Below, piece by piece: positions 8,039 to 17,159 of a stretch of 64,000 nucleotides of DNA. The first letter of the stretch is position 1. Every line of letters starts with the position of its first letter. The DNA is from Janthinobacterium sp. BJB426 (GTDB lineage: Bacteria > Pseudomonadota > Gammaproteobacteria > Burkholderiales > Burkholderiaceae_D), in the NCBI RefSeq assembly GCF_002735705.1, contig NZ_PDZL01000008.1:124001-188000 (forward strand). Reading direction: 5' to 3'. Made by a program: the position numbers and the translations under genes. The notes below the pieces were generated by a model, which had not been told where the DNA came from, did no database searches, and saw only the letters and a program-made list of their open reading frames with translations.

Positions 8039-8503
8039 CTACATATCGATGACGTCGAGTCCACGCGGCGTGCCGACCAGTAACTCCAGGATGGCATGCA
8101 CGCGCAGATTCGTCTCTTCATGTTCCGTGTTGTAGATCAGGGTGCGCAGGCCGGGCACGACTTCCGTGATGTGGTCGCTGGCGTAGGCATTGATCAATAA
8201 CAAGACCAGATCCGTGGCGCCCGCGCCGGGCTGGCGCCGCAGACGGTCATGGATCACGTTCAGCAGCGCGCGCTGCATGCGCGGCGTGGGATTGGTGATG
8301 TAGGCGAAGACGCTTGGCGTGTTGGCGATGGCCGCGCAGATGCGCCGTTCGATCTCGTCGGGCTTCACGTCGGAGGCGATATCGAAATATGCGGCTTCCC
8401 AGCGCGTGCGCGCATGCGGGTGGCCGGGCGGGAAGGAGTCGGCCGTTTCAAAACCGCAGATGCGGCTCAGGGTTTTCAGCCAGGCTAATAGGGTGGAGTT
8501 CAT
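8039..8503 (-). CDS. Hypothetical protein (154 aa)
   Basis: A 154-residue protein with no recognised domain or signal peptide. It looks helical and cytosolic, with a moderately conserved-looking core (RWEAAYFDIASDVKPDEIERRI, and LLLINAYASDHITEVVPGLRTLIYN). Its stop lies one base from the stop of the acyltransferase gene, so the two genes are tightly convergent. No ribosome site is evident before the ATG at 8503. GC content and codon use match the neighbours. Confidence 0.6.
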   Translation of the reverse strand: MNSTLLAWLKTLSRICGFETADSFPPGHPHARTRWEAAYFDIASDVKPDEIERRICAAIANTPSVFAYITNPTPRMQRALLNVIHDRLRRQPGAGATDLVLLLINAYASDHITEVVPGLRTLIYNTEHEETNLRVHAILELLVGTPRGLDVIDM

Positions 8504-8600
8504 GCCGCGATTCTAGCGGCATTCCGCGTGCACCGGGCCGTGTCTATATAAAGGGTGCTGACGCCCGGAGAAATGATTAAAGTTTCCTGTAAAACAGCCC

Positions 8601-8629
8601 TTGTCATTCTGGGAAAGCCTCTCTATAAT
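8601..8629 (+). promoter_or_regulatory. Consensus sigma-70 promoter of the tRNA-Val genes
   Basis: TTGTCA at 8601-8606 and TATAAT at 8624-8629 are separated by exactly 17 bp, a near-perfect housekeeping promoter. The predicted start, around 8636, is only a few bases before the first tRNA, as expected for a strongly transcribed stable-RNA unit. Confidence 0.85.
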
Positions 8630-8640
8630 GCTGGTCTTCG

Positions 8641-8717
8641 GGGCGGTTAGTTCAGCTGGTTAGAATACTTGGTCGACATCCAAGGGGTCGGGGATTCGAA
8701 TTCCTCACCGCCCACCA
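8641..8717 (+). tRNA. tRNA-Val (anticodon GAC), copy 1
   Basis: A 77-nt tRNA with a 7-bp acceptor stem (GGGCGGT/ACCGCCC), encoded discriminator A and CCA, a 4-bp D stem, a 5-bp anticodon stem (CTTGG/CCAAG) and a T arm with TTCGAAT loop. The seven-base anticodon loop reads TCGACAT, giving anticodon GAC (valine GUC/GUU). Position 33 is C in place of the nearly universal U. The D-arm and variable region resemble tRNA-Asp, but GTC cannot be placed at 34-36 without breaking the stem. A73, A35 and C36 fit valyl-tRNA synthetase identity. Confidence 0.88.
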
Positions 8718-8779
8718 GAATTTAGCAGTAGATGGTTTTCAAGACGATTGCTGATGCAGTAATCGATAAAAAGTTTTAC

Positions 8780-8856
8780 GGGCGGTTAGTTCAGCTGGTT
8801 AGAATACTTGGTCGACATCCAAGGGGTCGGGGATTCGAATTCCTCACCGCCCACCA
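8780..8856 (+). tRNA. tRNA-Val (anticodon GAC), copy 2
   Basis: This is identical over all 77 bases to the copy 62 bp upstream, including the C33 anticodon loop and encoded CCA. Both copies lie between one strong promoter and one terminator, so they are probably processed from a single transcript. The perfect identity indicates a recent duplication or gene conversion. Confidence 0.88.
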
Positions 8857-8961
8857 GAATGCAGTTAGAGAGAAAGGGTAAACCGGTTATGACACCGCGA
8901 ACTACTACCAAGCTTTGGGAGTGACGCTAGTCGAACGGGTTTCCTTTGTCTCAAGAAAGTG

Positions 8962-8988
8962 AAAAACGCGGCTAGTCCGCGTTTTTTT
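8962..8988 (+). terminator. Intrinsic terminator of the tRNA-Val unit
   Basis: A 10-bp stem (AAAAACGCGG / CCGCGTTTTT) with loop CTAGT runs directly into a T-tract. It lies about 100 bp after the second tRNA and 80 bp before thrS, separating the stable-RNA unit from the translation operon. Confidence 0.85.
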
Positions 8989-9067
8989 GCGTCTGCGTTT
9001 TCCTTTCAGTTATTTTACCCATCACATCGCAGTTTTACCTGGCGCCAGCGCCGATATGGAGATCAAT

Positions 9068-10975
9068 ATGCTTACAATCCGACTTCCCGATGGTTCCGCC
9101 CGTCAATTTGACGGCCCGGTCACCGTGGCCCAGGTTGCGGCCAATATTGGTGCCGGCCTGGCCAAGGCTGCCCTGGCCGGCAAGGTCGACGGCAAACTGG
9201 TCGACACCTCCTATCTGATCGAGCAAGACGCGGAACTGGCGATTGTGACGGACAAGGACGCCGATGGCCTGGAAGTGATCCGCCACTCGACGGCCCACTT
9301 GCTGGCGTATGCCGTCAAGGAATTATTCCCTGACGCGCAAGTGACCATCGGTCCCGTGATCGATAACGGCTTTTACTATGATTTCGCCTACAAGCGTCCG
9401 TTCACGCCCGAAGATTTGACGGCGATCGAAAAGAAGATGGCGGAGCTGGCCAAGAAGGATGAGCAAGTCACGCGCAAGGTGGTCGCGCGCGACGAAGCCA
9501 TCGAATACTTCAAGGGCATTGGCGAAGCCTACAAGGCTGAACTGATCGGCTCGATCCCGGCCGACCAGGAAGTGTCGCTGTATTCCGAAGGCAAGTTCAC
9601 GGACTTGTGCCGCGGCCCCCACGTGCCATCGACGGGTAAGCTGAAAGTCTTCAAGCTGATGAAGCTGGCTGGCGCCTACTGGCGCGGCGACTCGAAAAAC
9701 GAGATGCTGCAGCGTATCTATGGCACGGCCTGGGCCAAGAAGGAAGACCAGGAACTGTACCTGCATAACCTGGAAGAGGCGGAAAAGCGCGATCACCGCA
9801 AGCTGGGCAAGCAGCTCGACTTCTTCCATTTCCAGGAGGAAGCGCCGGGCTTGATCTTCTGGCATCCGAAGGGCTGGTCGATCTGGCAGCAGGTCGAGCA
9901 ATACATGCGCAATGTGTACCAGGTCAACGGTTACCAGGAAGTCAAGGCGCCGCAAATTCTCGATCGTGGCCTGTGGGAAAAAACCGGTCACTGGGATAAT
10001 TACCGTGAAAACATGTTCATCACGGAATCGGAAAACCGCGCCTATGCGCTGAAACCGATGAATTGCCCTGGCCATATCCAGATTTTCAACAATGGCATGC
10101 GCAGCTACCGTGACTTGCCACTGCGCTACGGCGAGTTCGGTCAATGCCACCGCAATGAGCCGTCGGGCGCCTTGCACGGCATGATGCGCGTGCGCGGCTT
10201 TACGCAGGATGATGGCCACATTTTCTGCCTGGAAGAGCAGATTGCCGGCGAAGTGACGGCCTTCCACCAGCAGGCGATGGATGTGTACACGGCTTTCGGC
10301 TTCACGAATATCGATGTGAAACTGGCCTTGCGTCCGGATAACCGCATCGGCACGGAAGAGTCGTGGGATTTCGCCGAGGAATCCCTGCGTTCGGCCTTGC
10401 GCGCTTGTGGCGTGGAATGGACGGAATTGCCGGGCGAGGGTGCGTTCTACGGTCCGAAGATCGAGTATCACCTGAAAGACAGCCTGGGCCGCGCATGGCA
10501 AGTGGGTACCGTGCAGATCGACCCGTCGATGCCGGGCCGCCTGGGTGCCGAATACGTAGCCGTGGACAACACGCGCCAGGTGCCGATCATGCTGCACCGC
10601 GCGATCGTCGGTTCGCTGGAACGTTTCATTGGCATCCTGATCGAACACTATGCGGGTGCCATGCCCTTGTGGTTGTCGCCGGTGCAAGTGTCGGTGTTGA
10701 ATATTTCCGACGCTCAAGCCGACTATGTACAGGAAGTTACAACAAAACTGCGCAAAGCGGGGCTGCGCGTACAGGCTGATTTGCGTAACGAGAAGATTAC
10801 CTATAAAATACGTGAACATTCCGTACAAAAATTGCCTTACATCTTAGTAATTGGCGACAAAGAGCGGGATGCGAATACAGTGGCCGTGCGGGCGCGGGGC
10901 AATGTCGATCTGGGCGTCATGTCCGTCGATGCCCTGATTGAGCGACTCAAACATGAAGTCGACACCAAGGCCTGA
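9068..10975 (+). CDS. thrS: Threonine--tRNA ligase
   Basis: A 635-residue class II aminoacyl-tRNA synthetase charging tRNA-Thr. Domains in order are the N-terminal TGS domain ([14 protein letters not shown]), the editing domain with [14 protein letters not shown] and [10 protein letters not shown], the catalytic core and the anticodon-binding domain near the C-terminus ([19 protein letters not shown]). [10 protein letters not shown] supplies the zinc-binding Cys, [12 protein letters not shown] is motif 2, and [14 protein letters not shown] belongs to the active site. The ORF opens at 8987, but the ATG at 9068 has GGAG seven bases before it and starts at the family position. It is the first gene of the thrS-infC-rpmI-rplT-pheST-ihfA cluster. 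Confidence 0.98.
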   Translation: MLTIRLPDGSARQFDGPVTVAQVAANIGAGLAKAALAGKVDGKLVDTSYLIEQDAELAIVTDKDADGLEVIRHSTAHLLAYAVKELFPDAQVTIGPVIDNGFYYDFAYKRPFTPEDLTAIEKKMAELAKKDEQVTRKVVARDEAIEYFKGIGEAYKAELIGSIPADQEVSLYSEGKFTDLCRGPHVPSTGKLKVFKLMKLAGAYWRGDSKNEMLQRIYGTAWAKKEDQELYLHNLEEAEKRDHRKLGKQLDFFHFQEEAPGLIFWHPKGWSIWQQVEQYMRNVYQVNGYQEVKAPQILDRGLWEKTGHWDNYRENMFITESENRAYALKPMNCPGHIQIFNNGMRSYRDLPLRYGEFGQCHRNEPSGALHGMMRVRGFTQDDGHIFCLEEQIAGEVTAFHQQAMDVYTAFGFTNIDVKLALRPDNRIGTEESWDFAEESLRSALRACGVEWTELPGEGAFYGPKIEYHLKDSLGRAWQVGTVQIDPSMPGRLGAEYVAVDNTRQVPIMLHRAIVGSLERFIGILIEHYAGAMPLWLSPVQVSVLNISDAQADYVQEVTTKLRKAGLRVQADLRNEKITYKIREHSVQKLPYILVIGDKERDANTVAVRARGNVDLGVMSVDALIERLKHEVDTKA

Positions 10976-11026
10976 CGAGGAAACTCGCTGCACGACCGTC
11001 TTACAAGATTTTTAAAGGAAATTACA

Positions 11027-11548
11027 ATAGCTACTGACAAGTCACATCGCATCAATGGCGAAATCACTGCCCCTGAAATGCGTTTAAGCGGGGTCGATAA
11101 CGAGCCACTCGGTATCGTAAGTTTGGCTGAAGCCTTCCGCCTGGCGGAAGAGGCAAACGTCGACCTGGTGGAAATTGCGCCTACCGCGCAGCCACCGGTG
11201 TGCCGTTTGATGGACTACGGCAAATTTAAGTATTCGGAGCAAAAGAAAGCTCACGAAGCCAAATTGAAGCAAAAGATCATCCTCGTGAAGGAAGTCAAAT
11301 TCCGTCCGGGGACTGATGATGGTGACTACAATATCAAGTTGCGTAATCTCATCAAGTTCCTCGAAGATGGCGATAAAACCAAGATCACCTTGCGTTTCCG
11401 CGGTCGTGAGATGGCGCATCAGGATATTGGCTTCCGTATGCTGGAACGTCTGAAAGCCGATCTGGAGCCGTATGGCCAGGTCGAGCAGTTCCCGAAGATG
11501 GAAGGCCGCCAAATGATCATGGTTCTTTCGCCTAAGAAGAAGAAGTAA
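11027..11548 (+). CDS. infC: Translation initiation factor IF-3 (ATA start codon)
   Basis: A 173-residue IF-3, which binds the 30S subunit and rejects non-canonical start codons and non-initiator tRNA. The N-domain ([17 protein letters not shown], then [14 protein letters not shown]) and C-domain ([18 protein letters not shown], then [13 protein letters not shown]) are complete. An ATG occurs only at residue 18, inside the conserved N-domain. The true start is therefore upstream: ATA at 11027 has AAGGA (11015-11019) seven bases before it, while an in-frame ATT at 11021 sits too close to that site. A rare start codon is the known basis of IF-3 autoregulation in E. coli, where it is AUU. The same feedback is expected here. 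Confidence 0.95.
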   Translation: MATDKSHRINGEITAPEMRLSGVDNEPLGIVSLAEAFRLAEEANVDLVEIAPTAQPPVCRLMDYGKFKYSEQKKAHEAKLKQKIILVKEVKFRPGTDDGDYNIKLRNLIKFLEDGDKTKITLRFRGREMAHQDIGFRMLERLKADLEPYGQVEQFPKMEGRQMIMVLSPKKKK

Positions 11549-11624
11549 GCTACAATAGCGTTTTACTGTGGATCGACGTGGTTTGTGCCAGCATTGGTAC
11601 GACACCAGATTCCAGGCAGAATTT

Positions 11625-11681
11625 GCGCGGCCCTGACAGCAATGTCCGGGCCGCGCGAACTGTAGCGGACTCGCATCCGCT
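11625..11681 (+). promoter_or_regulatory. Leader hairpins before rpmI, candidate L20 translational operator
   Basis: The infC-rpmI gap (227 bp) has two strong hairpins. The first is GCGCGGCCC/GGGCCGCGC with an inner GACA/TGTC stem and a GCAA tetraloop (11625-11656). The second is AGCGGA/TCCGCT with loop CTCGCA (11664-11681). No T-run follows, so they are not intrinsic terminators. In E. coli and Bacillus, L20 represses this operon by binding leader RNA that mimics its rRNA site. A similar role is possible here but is inferred from position only. Confidence 0.45.
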
Positions 11682-11775
11682 GCACAGCATGTGAAAGCAG
11701 GCATCTAAGCGCAGCGTCGTGTTGCCACCTGCAATCCTGTTATAAATGGAGCTGTCCGTAAGAGGACAGATTGCT

Positions 11776-11973
11776 ATGCCTAAAATGAAGACCAAAAGCT
11801 CTGCGAAAAAACGTTTTCGCGTGCGTCCGGGTGGTACTGTTAAATGTGGTCATGCGTTCAAACGCCACATCTTGACCAAGAAAACCACCAAGCTGAAACG
11901 CGCTCTGCGCGGTACCACCAATGTCGCTGCGTCTGACGTGAAATCCGTCTACCGCATGATGCCGACTGCTTAA
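11776..11973 (+). CDS. rpmI: 50S ribosomal protein L35
   Basis: A 65-residue basic protein beginning [16 protein letters not shown], the diagnostic L35 start, and ending in [12 protein letters not shown]. It is a late-assembly protein of the large subunit. AGAGG stands about ten bases before the ATG. The frame extends upstream to 11746, but the family start is at 11776. It is followed 26 bp later by rplT, the usual partner, and is probably translationally controlled together with it. Confidence 0.97.
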   Translation: MPKMKTKSSAKKRFRVRPGGTVKCGHAFKRHILTKKTTKLKRALRGTTNVAASDVKSVYRMMPTA

Positions 11974-11999
11974 TCTCACACTCAATATAAGGAGTTACT

Positions 12000-12359
12000 A
12001 TGCCTAGAGTAAAACGTGGGGTTACAGCTCGTGCCCGTCATAAAAAGATTCTTGTTCAAGCTAAAGGCTACCGTGGTCGCCGCAGCCGTGTATACCGTGT
12101 TGCCAAGCAAGCAGTTATGCGCGCTGGCCAATACGCTTACCGCGATCGCCGCAACAAGAAGCGCGTTTTCCGCCGCCTGTGGATCGCCCGTATCAACGCC
12201 GCTTCCCGTGAGCATGGCGTAACGTACAGCGTATTCATGAACGGCTTGAAAAAAGCAAATATCGAACTGGACCGTAAAGTCCTGGCCGATATGGCTGTGA
12301 TGGACAAGCCAGCATTCGCTGCGATTGTCAACGCAGTTAAAGCAAAAATCGCTGCGTAA
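12000..12359 (+). CDS. rplT: 50S ribosomal protein L20
   Basis: A 119-residue protein that binds 23S rRNA early in large-subunit assembly. The extended basic N-tail ([29 protein letters not shown], given here only as the start and end of the motif [10 protein letters not shown]...GYRGRRS) and the globular part with [20 protein letters not shown] are typical. AAGGAG lies six bases before the ATG. In other bacteria L20 is also the autorepressor of the infC-rpmI-rplT unit. Confidence 0.97.
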   Translation: MPRVKRGVTARARHKKILVQAKGYRGRRSRVYRVAKQAVMRAGQYAYRDRRNKKRVFRRLWIARINAASREHGVTYSVFMNGLKKANIELDRKVLADMAVMDKPAFAAIVNAVKAKIAA

Positions 12360-12375
12360 GCATCGGTGATTGCAC

Positions 12376-12446
12376 AACGTCATCCGTAGGGTGACGTTAT
12401 AAAGAGCGGGGCAGGGGTGTGAACCTTATGCCCCGTTTCCGTTTTT
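12376..12446 (+). terminator. Double hairpin between rplT and pheS, terminator or attenuator
   Basis: The first hairpin (12376-12398) is a perfect 10-bp stem, AACGTCATCC/GGGTGACGTT including one T-G pair, with a 3-base loop. The second (12407-12435) has CGGGGCA/TGCCCCG plus an inner G-rich stem capped by GTGA, followed by TTTCCGTTTTT. The second has terminator form with an interrupted T-run, suggesting partial termination before pheST. No phenylalanine-rich leader peptide was found. Confidence 0.6.
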
Positions 12447-12504
12447 GATTGTTGGGTTCTAGATTACTAAATCCAGGATTGATTTCCAAAACAGGAAAAG
12501 CCGC

Positions 12505-13521
12505 ATGAACTCCCTAGAAGAACTCGTCGTCTCGGCCCAGGCTGACTTTATCGCCGCCGCAGACGCTGCCGCACTTGAAAACGCCAAAGCCCGCTACCTG
12601 GGCAAGACTGGCCAGATTACTGAAATGATGAAGGGCCTGGGCAAACTGGATCCGGACGCGCGCAAGGCGCAAGGCGCCCTGATCAACGCCGTCAAAGTGC
12701 AGATCGAAGACGCGCTGACGGCGCGCCGTGATGCATTGGCCGATGCCCAGATGCAAGGTCGTCTGAACGCCGAAGCGATCGACGTGACCCTGCCAGGCCG
12801 TGGCCGCATGCCCGGCGGCATCCATCCCGTGATGCGCACGTGGGAACGTGTCGAGGAAATCTTCCGTTCCATCGGTTTCGACGTGGCCGACGGCCCCGAA
12901 ATCGAAAACGACTGGACCAACTTCACGGCGCTCAACAGCCCGGAAAACCACCCAGCCCGTTCCATGCAAGACACCTTCTACATCGATGGCAATGACACCG
13001 ATGGCAAGCCCTTGCTGCTGCGTACGCACACGAGCCCGATGCAGGTGCGCTATGCACGCACGCACACGCCGCCGATCAAGGTCATCGCACCGGGCCGCAC
13101 CTACCGCGTCGACAGCGACGCCACCCATTCGCCGATGTTCCACCAGGTCGAAGGCCTGTGGATCGCCGAAGACATCAGCTTTGCCGACCTGAAGGGCGTG
13201 TACCTGAATTTCGTCAAGGCCTTCTTTGAAACGGACGACCTGCAGGTGCGCTTCCGCCCGTCTTACTTCCCGTTCACGGAACCGTCGGCCGAGATCGACA
13301 TCGCCTTTGGCTCCGGCCCCTTGAAAGGCCGTTGGCTGGAAGTGTCGGGCGCCGGCCAGGTGCATCCGACCGTGGTGAAAAACTTCGGCCTCGATCCCGA
13401 GAAATTCATCGGTTTTGCTTTCGGCTCCGGCCTGGAACGCTTGACGATGCTGCGCTACGGCATCAACGACCTGCGCCTGTTTTATGAAGGCGACTTGCGT
13501 TTCCTGAAGCAGTTCAACTAA
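12505..13521 (+). CDS. pheS: Phenylalanine--tRNA ligase alpha subunit
   Basis: A 338-residue catalytic subunit of the (alpha-beta)2 enzyme. The N-terminal coiled coil (residues 1-80) is followed by the class II core: [19 protein letters not shown], motif 2 around [15 protein letters not shown] and the phenylalanine pocket and motif 3 region [16 protein letters not shown] with [12 protein letters not shown]. Length is normal. It lies 78 bp before pheT and shares its transcript. Confidence 0.97.
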   Translation: MNSLEELVVSAQADFIAAADAAALENAKARYLGKTGQITEMMKGLGKLDPDARKAQGALINAVKVQIEDALTARRDALADAQMQGRLNAEAIDVTLPGRGRMPGGIHPVMRTWERVEEIFRSIGFDVADGPEIENDWTNFTALNSPENHPARSMQDTFYIDGNDTDGKPLLLRTHTSPMQVRYARTHTPPIKVIAPGRTYRVDSDATHSPMFHQVEGLWIAEDISFADLKGVYLNFVKAFFETDDLQVRFRPSYFPFTEPSAEIDIAFGSGPLKGRWLEVSGAGQVHPTVVKNFGLDPEKFIGFAFGSGLERLTMLRYGINDLRLFYEGDLRFLKQFN

Positions 13522-13599
13522 GCATTGTTCCGTTTGATTCATGGCGCTTGAGCGCCTGTGCGCTCGCGCTGTGAGCTTTGACCCTTTGAAGGCTTGATT

Positions 13600-16026
13600 A
13601 TGCAATTTTCCGAAAACTGGCTCCGTACCATGGTCGATCCGAAGATGACTTCGGACGAACTGGCCCATCTGCTGACCATGTCCGGTCTCGAAGTCGAGGA
13701 CGTCGATCCTGTCGCCCCGCCGTTCTCGAACGTGGTGGTGGGCCTGGTCCTGGAGATGGAAAAACATCCGAATGCGGACCGCCTGAATGTATGCCAGGTC
13801 GATGTCGGCACGGGCACTATGCTCAACATCGTTTGCGGCGCGCCCAACGTGCGCCCGGGCTTGAAAGTCGTCTGCGCGATGGCCGGCGCTGTGCTGCCGC
13901 CTGGCGCCGATGGCAAGCCGTTTGAAATCAAGGTGGGCCAGCTGCGCGGCGTCGAGTCGCAAGGCATGCTGTGCTCCGCGCGCGAATTGAAATTGTCGGA
14001 AGAAAACGCCGGCCTGATGGAATTGCCGGACGACGCGCCGATCGGCCAGAATTTCCGCGATTACTTTGCCCTCAACGACTTGAAATTCACCATCAAGTTG
14101 ACGCCGAACAAGGCGGACTGCCTGTCCGTGCTGGGTGTCGCGCGTGAAGTGTCGGCCTTGACGGGCGTGCCCCTGAATGCGCCGCAGTTCCGCACCGTGC
14201 CGGTTTCCAGCGATGAAGTCCTGCCCGTGAAAGTCAGCGCGCCGGACCTGTGCGGCCGTTTCACGGGCCGCGTCATCCGCGGCTTGAACGCCAAGGCAGC
14301 CACGCCGGACTGGATGAAGCAGCGCCTCGAGCGCAGCGGCCAGCGTCCGCTGTCGGCCCTGGTCGATATCTCGAACTATGTCATGCTGGAACTGGGCCGT
14401 CCTAGCCACGTGTTTGACCTGGCCAAGATCCACGGCAGCCTCGACGTGCGTTGGGGCAAGGCGGGCGAATCCGTCAAGCTGTTGAATGGCAACACCATCG
14501 CCGTCGACGAGTGGCTCGGCGTCATTGCCGACGAGCAGGAAATCGAATCGCTGGCCGGCATCATGGGCGGCGACGCCAGCTCGGTGTCGGACGATACGGA
14601 CAGCATCTACCTGGAAGCGGCCTTCTGGTGGCCGAACGCGATTCAAGGCCGCGCGCGCCGCTTGAATTTCTCGACCGATGCGGCGCACCGCTTCGAGCGC
14701 GGCGTCGATTTCGCCACCAACGTCGAGCACATCGAGCGCATCACGGCCCTGATCGTGGAAATCTGCGGCACGCCAGCCACCACCGTCGGCCCCGTCGACG
14801 ACCACGTGGTGAACCTGCCGCAACGCCAGCCCGTGTCGATGCGCACGGCGCGCGCGCAGAAAGTCATCGGCGTGCCGCTCAATGATGAGCTGATCGCCGA
14901 TATCTTCACGCGCCTGGCCCTGCCATTCACTTTGCTTGATGGCGTGTTTTCCGTGACGTCGCCCAGCTACCGTTTCGACATCGAGATCGAGGAAGACTTG
15001 ATCGAGGAAGTGGCGCGCGTGTACGGTTTTGAAAACATCCCGACCTTGCCGCCCGTGGCAGCGAACGTGATGCAGATTGCACCAGAAAATACCCGCTCCT
15101 TGTTTGCGGTACGTCATGAGCTGGCCGACCTGGGCTTCCAGGAAGTGGTTAACATGAGCTTTGTCGATACGGCATGGGAGCGCGATTTCTCGGGCAACGC
15201 GAATCCGATCAAATTGCAGAACCCGATCGCCAGCCAGATGAGCGTGATGCGTTCCTCGCTGATCGGCAGCCTGATCGCCAATGTGCGCTATAACCTGAAC
15301 CGCAAGACGAACCGCGTGCGTATCTTCGAAGTGGGCGCCATCTACCAGCGCGACGACAGCGTGGAAAACGGTCCCCTGTCGGTGGCTGGCTACGCCCAGC
15401 CGAAGCGCGTGGCCGCGATGGCCTACGGCGCGGTGGCCGACGAGCAGTGGGGCCAGGCTGCACGCACGGTCGACTTTTTCGACGTGAAGGCGGACCTGGA
15501 AGCGCTGTTCGCGCCGCTGGTCTTGCGTTTCACCAAGGCGGAACATCCGGCCCTGCATCCGGGCCGTTCGGCCAACGTGGAGCTTGATGACAAGGTCATC
15601 GGTTTCATCGGCGAATTGCACCCGCGCTGGATGCAAAAGTACGACTTGCCGCTGGCGCCCGTGCTGTTCGAAGTCGACGCCGCTGCCCTGACGCAACGAG
15701 GCGTGCCGGTGTACCAGGAAATCTCGAAATTCCCTGGCGCCAGCCGCGATCTGGCCGTCGTCGTCAAGCAATCGGTAGCGGTGCAGGATCTGCTCGACAG
15801 CTTCCACGCCGCGGCCAAGTCGAGCCCGGCAGCGCGTATCGTGCAAGCCATTGTTTTATTTGATGAATATCGTGGAAAAGGGCTGGAAGCGGATGAAAAA
15901 AGCCTTGCTTTCCGGATTAGCTTGCAAGATACTCAAAACACCCTGCAAGACGATGTCGTCGATGGCCTGATGGCTGTCCTGATCGATGCGGCCAAGCAGG
16001 GCCACGACGCGAAACTGCGTTCGTAA
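13600..16026 (+). CDS. pheT: Phenylalanine--tRNA ligase beta subunit
   Basis: An 808-residue beta subunit with the full domain set: N-terminal EMAP/OB-type tRNA-binding domain ([14 protein letters not shown]), B3/B4 editing domain, B5 domain (about residues 400-475), the catalytic-like core that contacts PheS, and a C-terminal FDX anticodon-binding domain ([16 protein letters not shown]). ATG at 13600 has GAAGG eight bases upstream; the TTG at 13594 is less likely. A hairpin with stem GGCCGTC/GACGGCC at 16037-16059 follows the stop and may mark a weak processing or termination point before ihfA. Confidence 0.97.
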   Translation: MQFSENWLRTMVDPKMTSDELAHLLTMSGLEVEDVDPVAPPFSNVVVGLVLEMEKHPNADRLNVCQVDVGTGTMLNIVCGAPNVRPGLKVVCAMAGAVLPPGADGKPFEIKVGQLRGVESQGMLCSARELKLSEENAGLMELPDDAPIGQNFRDYFALNDLKFTIKLTPNKADCLSVLGVAREVSALTGVPLNAPQFRTVPVSSDEVLPVKVSAPDLCGRFTGRVIRGLNAKAATPDWMKQRLERSGQRPLSALVDISNYVMLELGRPSHVFDLAKIHGSLDVRWGKAGESVKLLNGNTIAVDEWLGVIADEQEIESLAGIMGGDASSVSDDTDSIYLEAAFWWPNAIQGRARRLNFSTDAAHRFERGVDFATNVEHIERITALIVEICGTPATTVGPVDDHVVNLPQRQPVSMRTARAQKVIGVPLNDELIADIFTRLALPFTLLDGVFSVTSPSYRFDIEIEEDLIEEVARVYGFENIPTLPPVAANVMQIAPENTRSLFAVRHELADLGFQEVVNMSFVDTAWERDFSGNANPIKLQNPIASQMSVMRSSLIGSLIANVRYNLNRKTNRVRIFEVGAIYQRDDSVENGPLSVAGYAQPKRVAAMAYGAVADEQWGQAARTVDFFDVKADLEALFAPLVLRFTKAEHPALHPGRSANVELDDKVIGFIGELHPRWMQKYDLPLAPVLFEVDAAALTQRGVPVYQEISKFPGASRDLAVVVKQSVAVQDLLDSFHAAAKSSPAARIVQAIVLFDEYRGKGLEADEKSLAFRISLQDTQNTLQDDVVDGLMAVLIDAAKQGHDAKLRS

Positions 16027-16196
16027 TTACCGGACTGGCCGTCGCCTAGCGTGACGGCCTTTCCGTCGTCAACCGTAGACGAGCCTGCCATGTGGCGGGT
16101 TCGGGCGCACAGAAAAGGCAGGGCAGGAAAATTAATAACAGCGACGTTGATTCCGCCGTACTGCAATCCGCACTGGCTGCCGATCTGCATCGGGCC

Positions 16197-16544
16197 ATGC
16201 TGGTTGCCAAGGTGCGCCAGGAAGCGGAAAAAGATTTACCCACCTTGACCAAGGCAGAGCTGGCCGAACTGTTGTTCGAGCAAGTGGGCCTGAACAAGCG
16301 CGAAGCGAAGGATATGGTCGAGACCTTTTTCGACGAGATCCGCAACGCGCTCGAACGGGGCGAGGCCGTCAAGCTGTCCGGTTTCGGCAACTTCCAGTTG
16401 CGCGACAAGCCGCAACGGCCGGGCCGCAATCCGAAGACGGGCGAAGAGATCCCCATCACGGCACGCCGTGTCGTGACCTTTCATGCGAGCCAGAAGCTGA
16501 AAAGCATGGTCGAAGAGACCAGTCCGCTGGCACGTGCTGCCTGA
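16197..16544 (+). CDS. ihfA: Integration host factor subunit alpha (start uncertain)
   Basis: A DNA-bending HU/IHF family protein. The core [20 protein letters not shown], the dimer segment and the beta-arm [20 protein letters not shown] with the minor-groove-inserting proline are all present. The stated start gives 115 residues. The frame is open to GTG 16092, and the intervening sequence ([21 protein letters not shown]) looks protein-like. An ATT at 16131 just after GGCAGGAAA is another candidate start. None of the three has an ideal ribosome site, so the N-terminus is the uncertain part. Its position after pheT is the classic one. Confidence 0.9.
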   Translation: MLVAKVRQEAEKDLPTLTKAELAELLFEQVGLNKREAKDMVETFFDEIRNALERGEAVKLSGFGNFQLRDKPQRPGRNPKTGEEIPITARRVVTFHASQKLKSMVEETSPLARAA

Positions 16545-16554
16545 GTGAGTGGCG

Positions 16555-16959
16555 ATGAACGAGCGCATCAGTAAAACCGAGTTGATCGCCTTGCCGCCCA
16601 TTCCGGCGAAACGCTATTTCACGATCGGCGAGGTGAGCGAGTTGTGCGGCGTCAAACCGCATGTATTGCGCTACTGGGAGCAGGAGTTTTCCCAGCTCAA
16701 GCCGGTCAAACGACGTGGTAACCGCCGCTATTATCAGCACCACGAGGTGCTGCTGATACGCCGCATCCGCGAATTGCTGTACGAGCAGGGCTTTACCATC
16801 AGCGGCGCGCGCAACAAGCTCGACAGCCGTGGCGCCTCGCATGCCATCGTTGACGAGCTGCCTGTGCTGCCGGCCATGCCTGTCGTGCCGCAGGAAGCGC
16901 CGCTGGACCGCGCGTGGATACGCAATGAATTAATTGCGATTTTAAACTTGCTAAAATAA
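16555..16959 (+). CDS. MerR family transcriptional regulator
   Basis: A 134-residue MerR-type regulator with the N-terminal winged-helix motif KRYFTIGEVSELCGVKPHVLRYWEQEF followed by RRGNRRYYQHHEVLLIRRIREL (each cited as start and end of a longer conserved block). There is no cysteine cluster for metal sensing, and the C-terminal part is short and proline-rich (PVLPAMPVVPQEAP). This type regularly follows ihfA in proteobacteria, and its target is unknown. The ATG at 16555 is chosen over an in-frame GTG two codons earlier; it starts 10 bp after the ihfA stop, so the genes are cotranscribed. Confidence 0.85.
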   Translation: MNERISKTELIALPPIPAKRYFTIGEVSELCGVKPHVLRYWEQEFSQLKPVKRRGNRRYYQHHEVLLIRRIRELLYEQGFTISGARNKLDSRGASHAIVDELPVLPAMPVVPQEAPLDRAWIRNELIAILNLLK

Positions 16960-17159
16960 GATTTGTACCAATATAGGTGGGGTTGTCCGGTACCGGTGAC
17001 TATACTGCATGGGCTTGCTGCCTTGACGCAGCCGGTAACGTACGGCGCGCCATATTTTGAATATAATGTTAATGTTGCGTTTTTGTTAGTGACGCTGAAC
17101 CGGAGCAGCGTTCAGGTTCCGGTAGTCTTTCCCAGGCCAGGAAAATTTAAGGGGAAACA

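Noticed and set aside
8641..8856. Reading the duplicated tRNA as tRNA-Asp because of its body sequence
   Set aside because: GTC would need to occupy positions 34-36, but the fixed 5-bp anticodon stem places GAC there, so valine is the consistent assignment.
8857..9067. Possible T-box or other riboswitch before thrS
   Set aside because: Only the tRNA terminator is seen; no T-box sequence or alternative structure could be recognised.
12514..15846. 1110-codon open frame on the minus strand across pheS and pheT
   Set aside because: It is antisense to two certain genes; the composition (His/Arg/Gln/Ala-rich) is that of a codon-bias shadow and no ribosome site or domain is seen.
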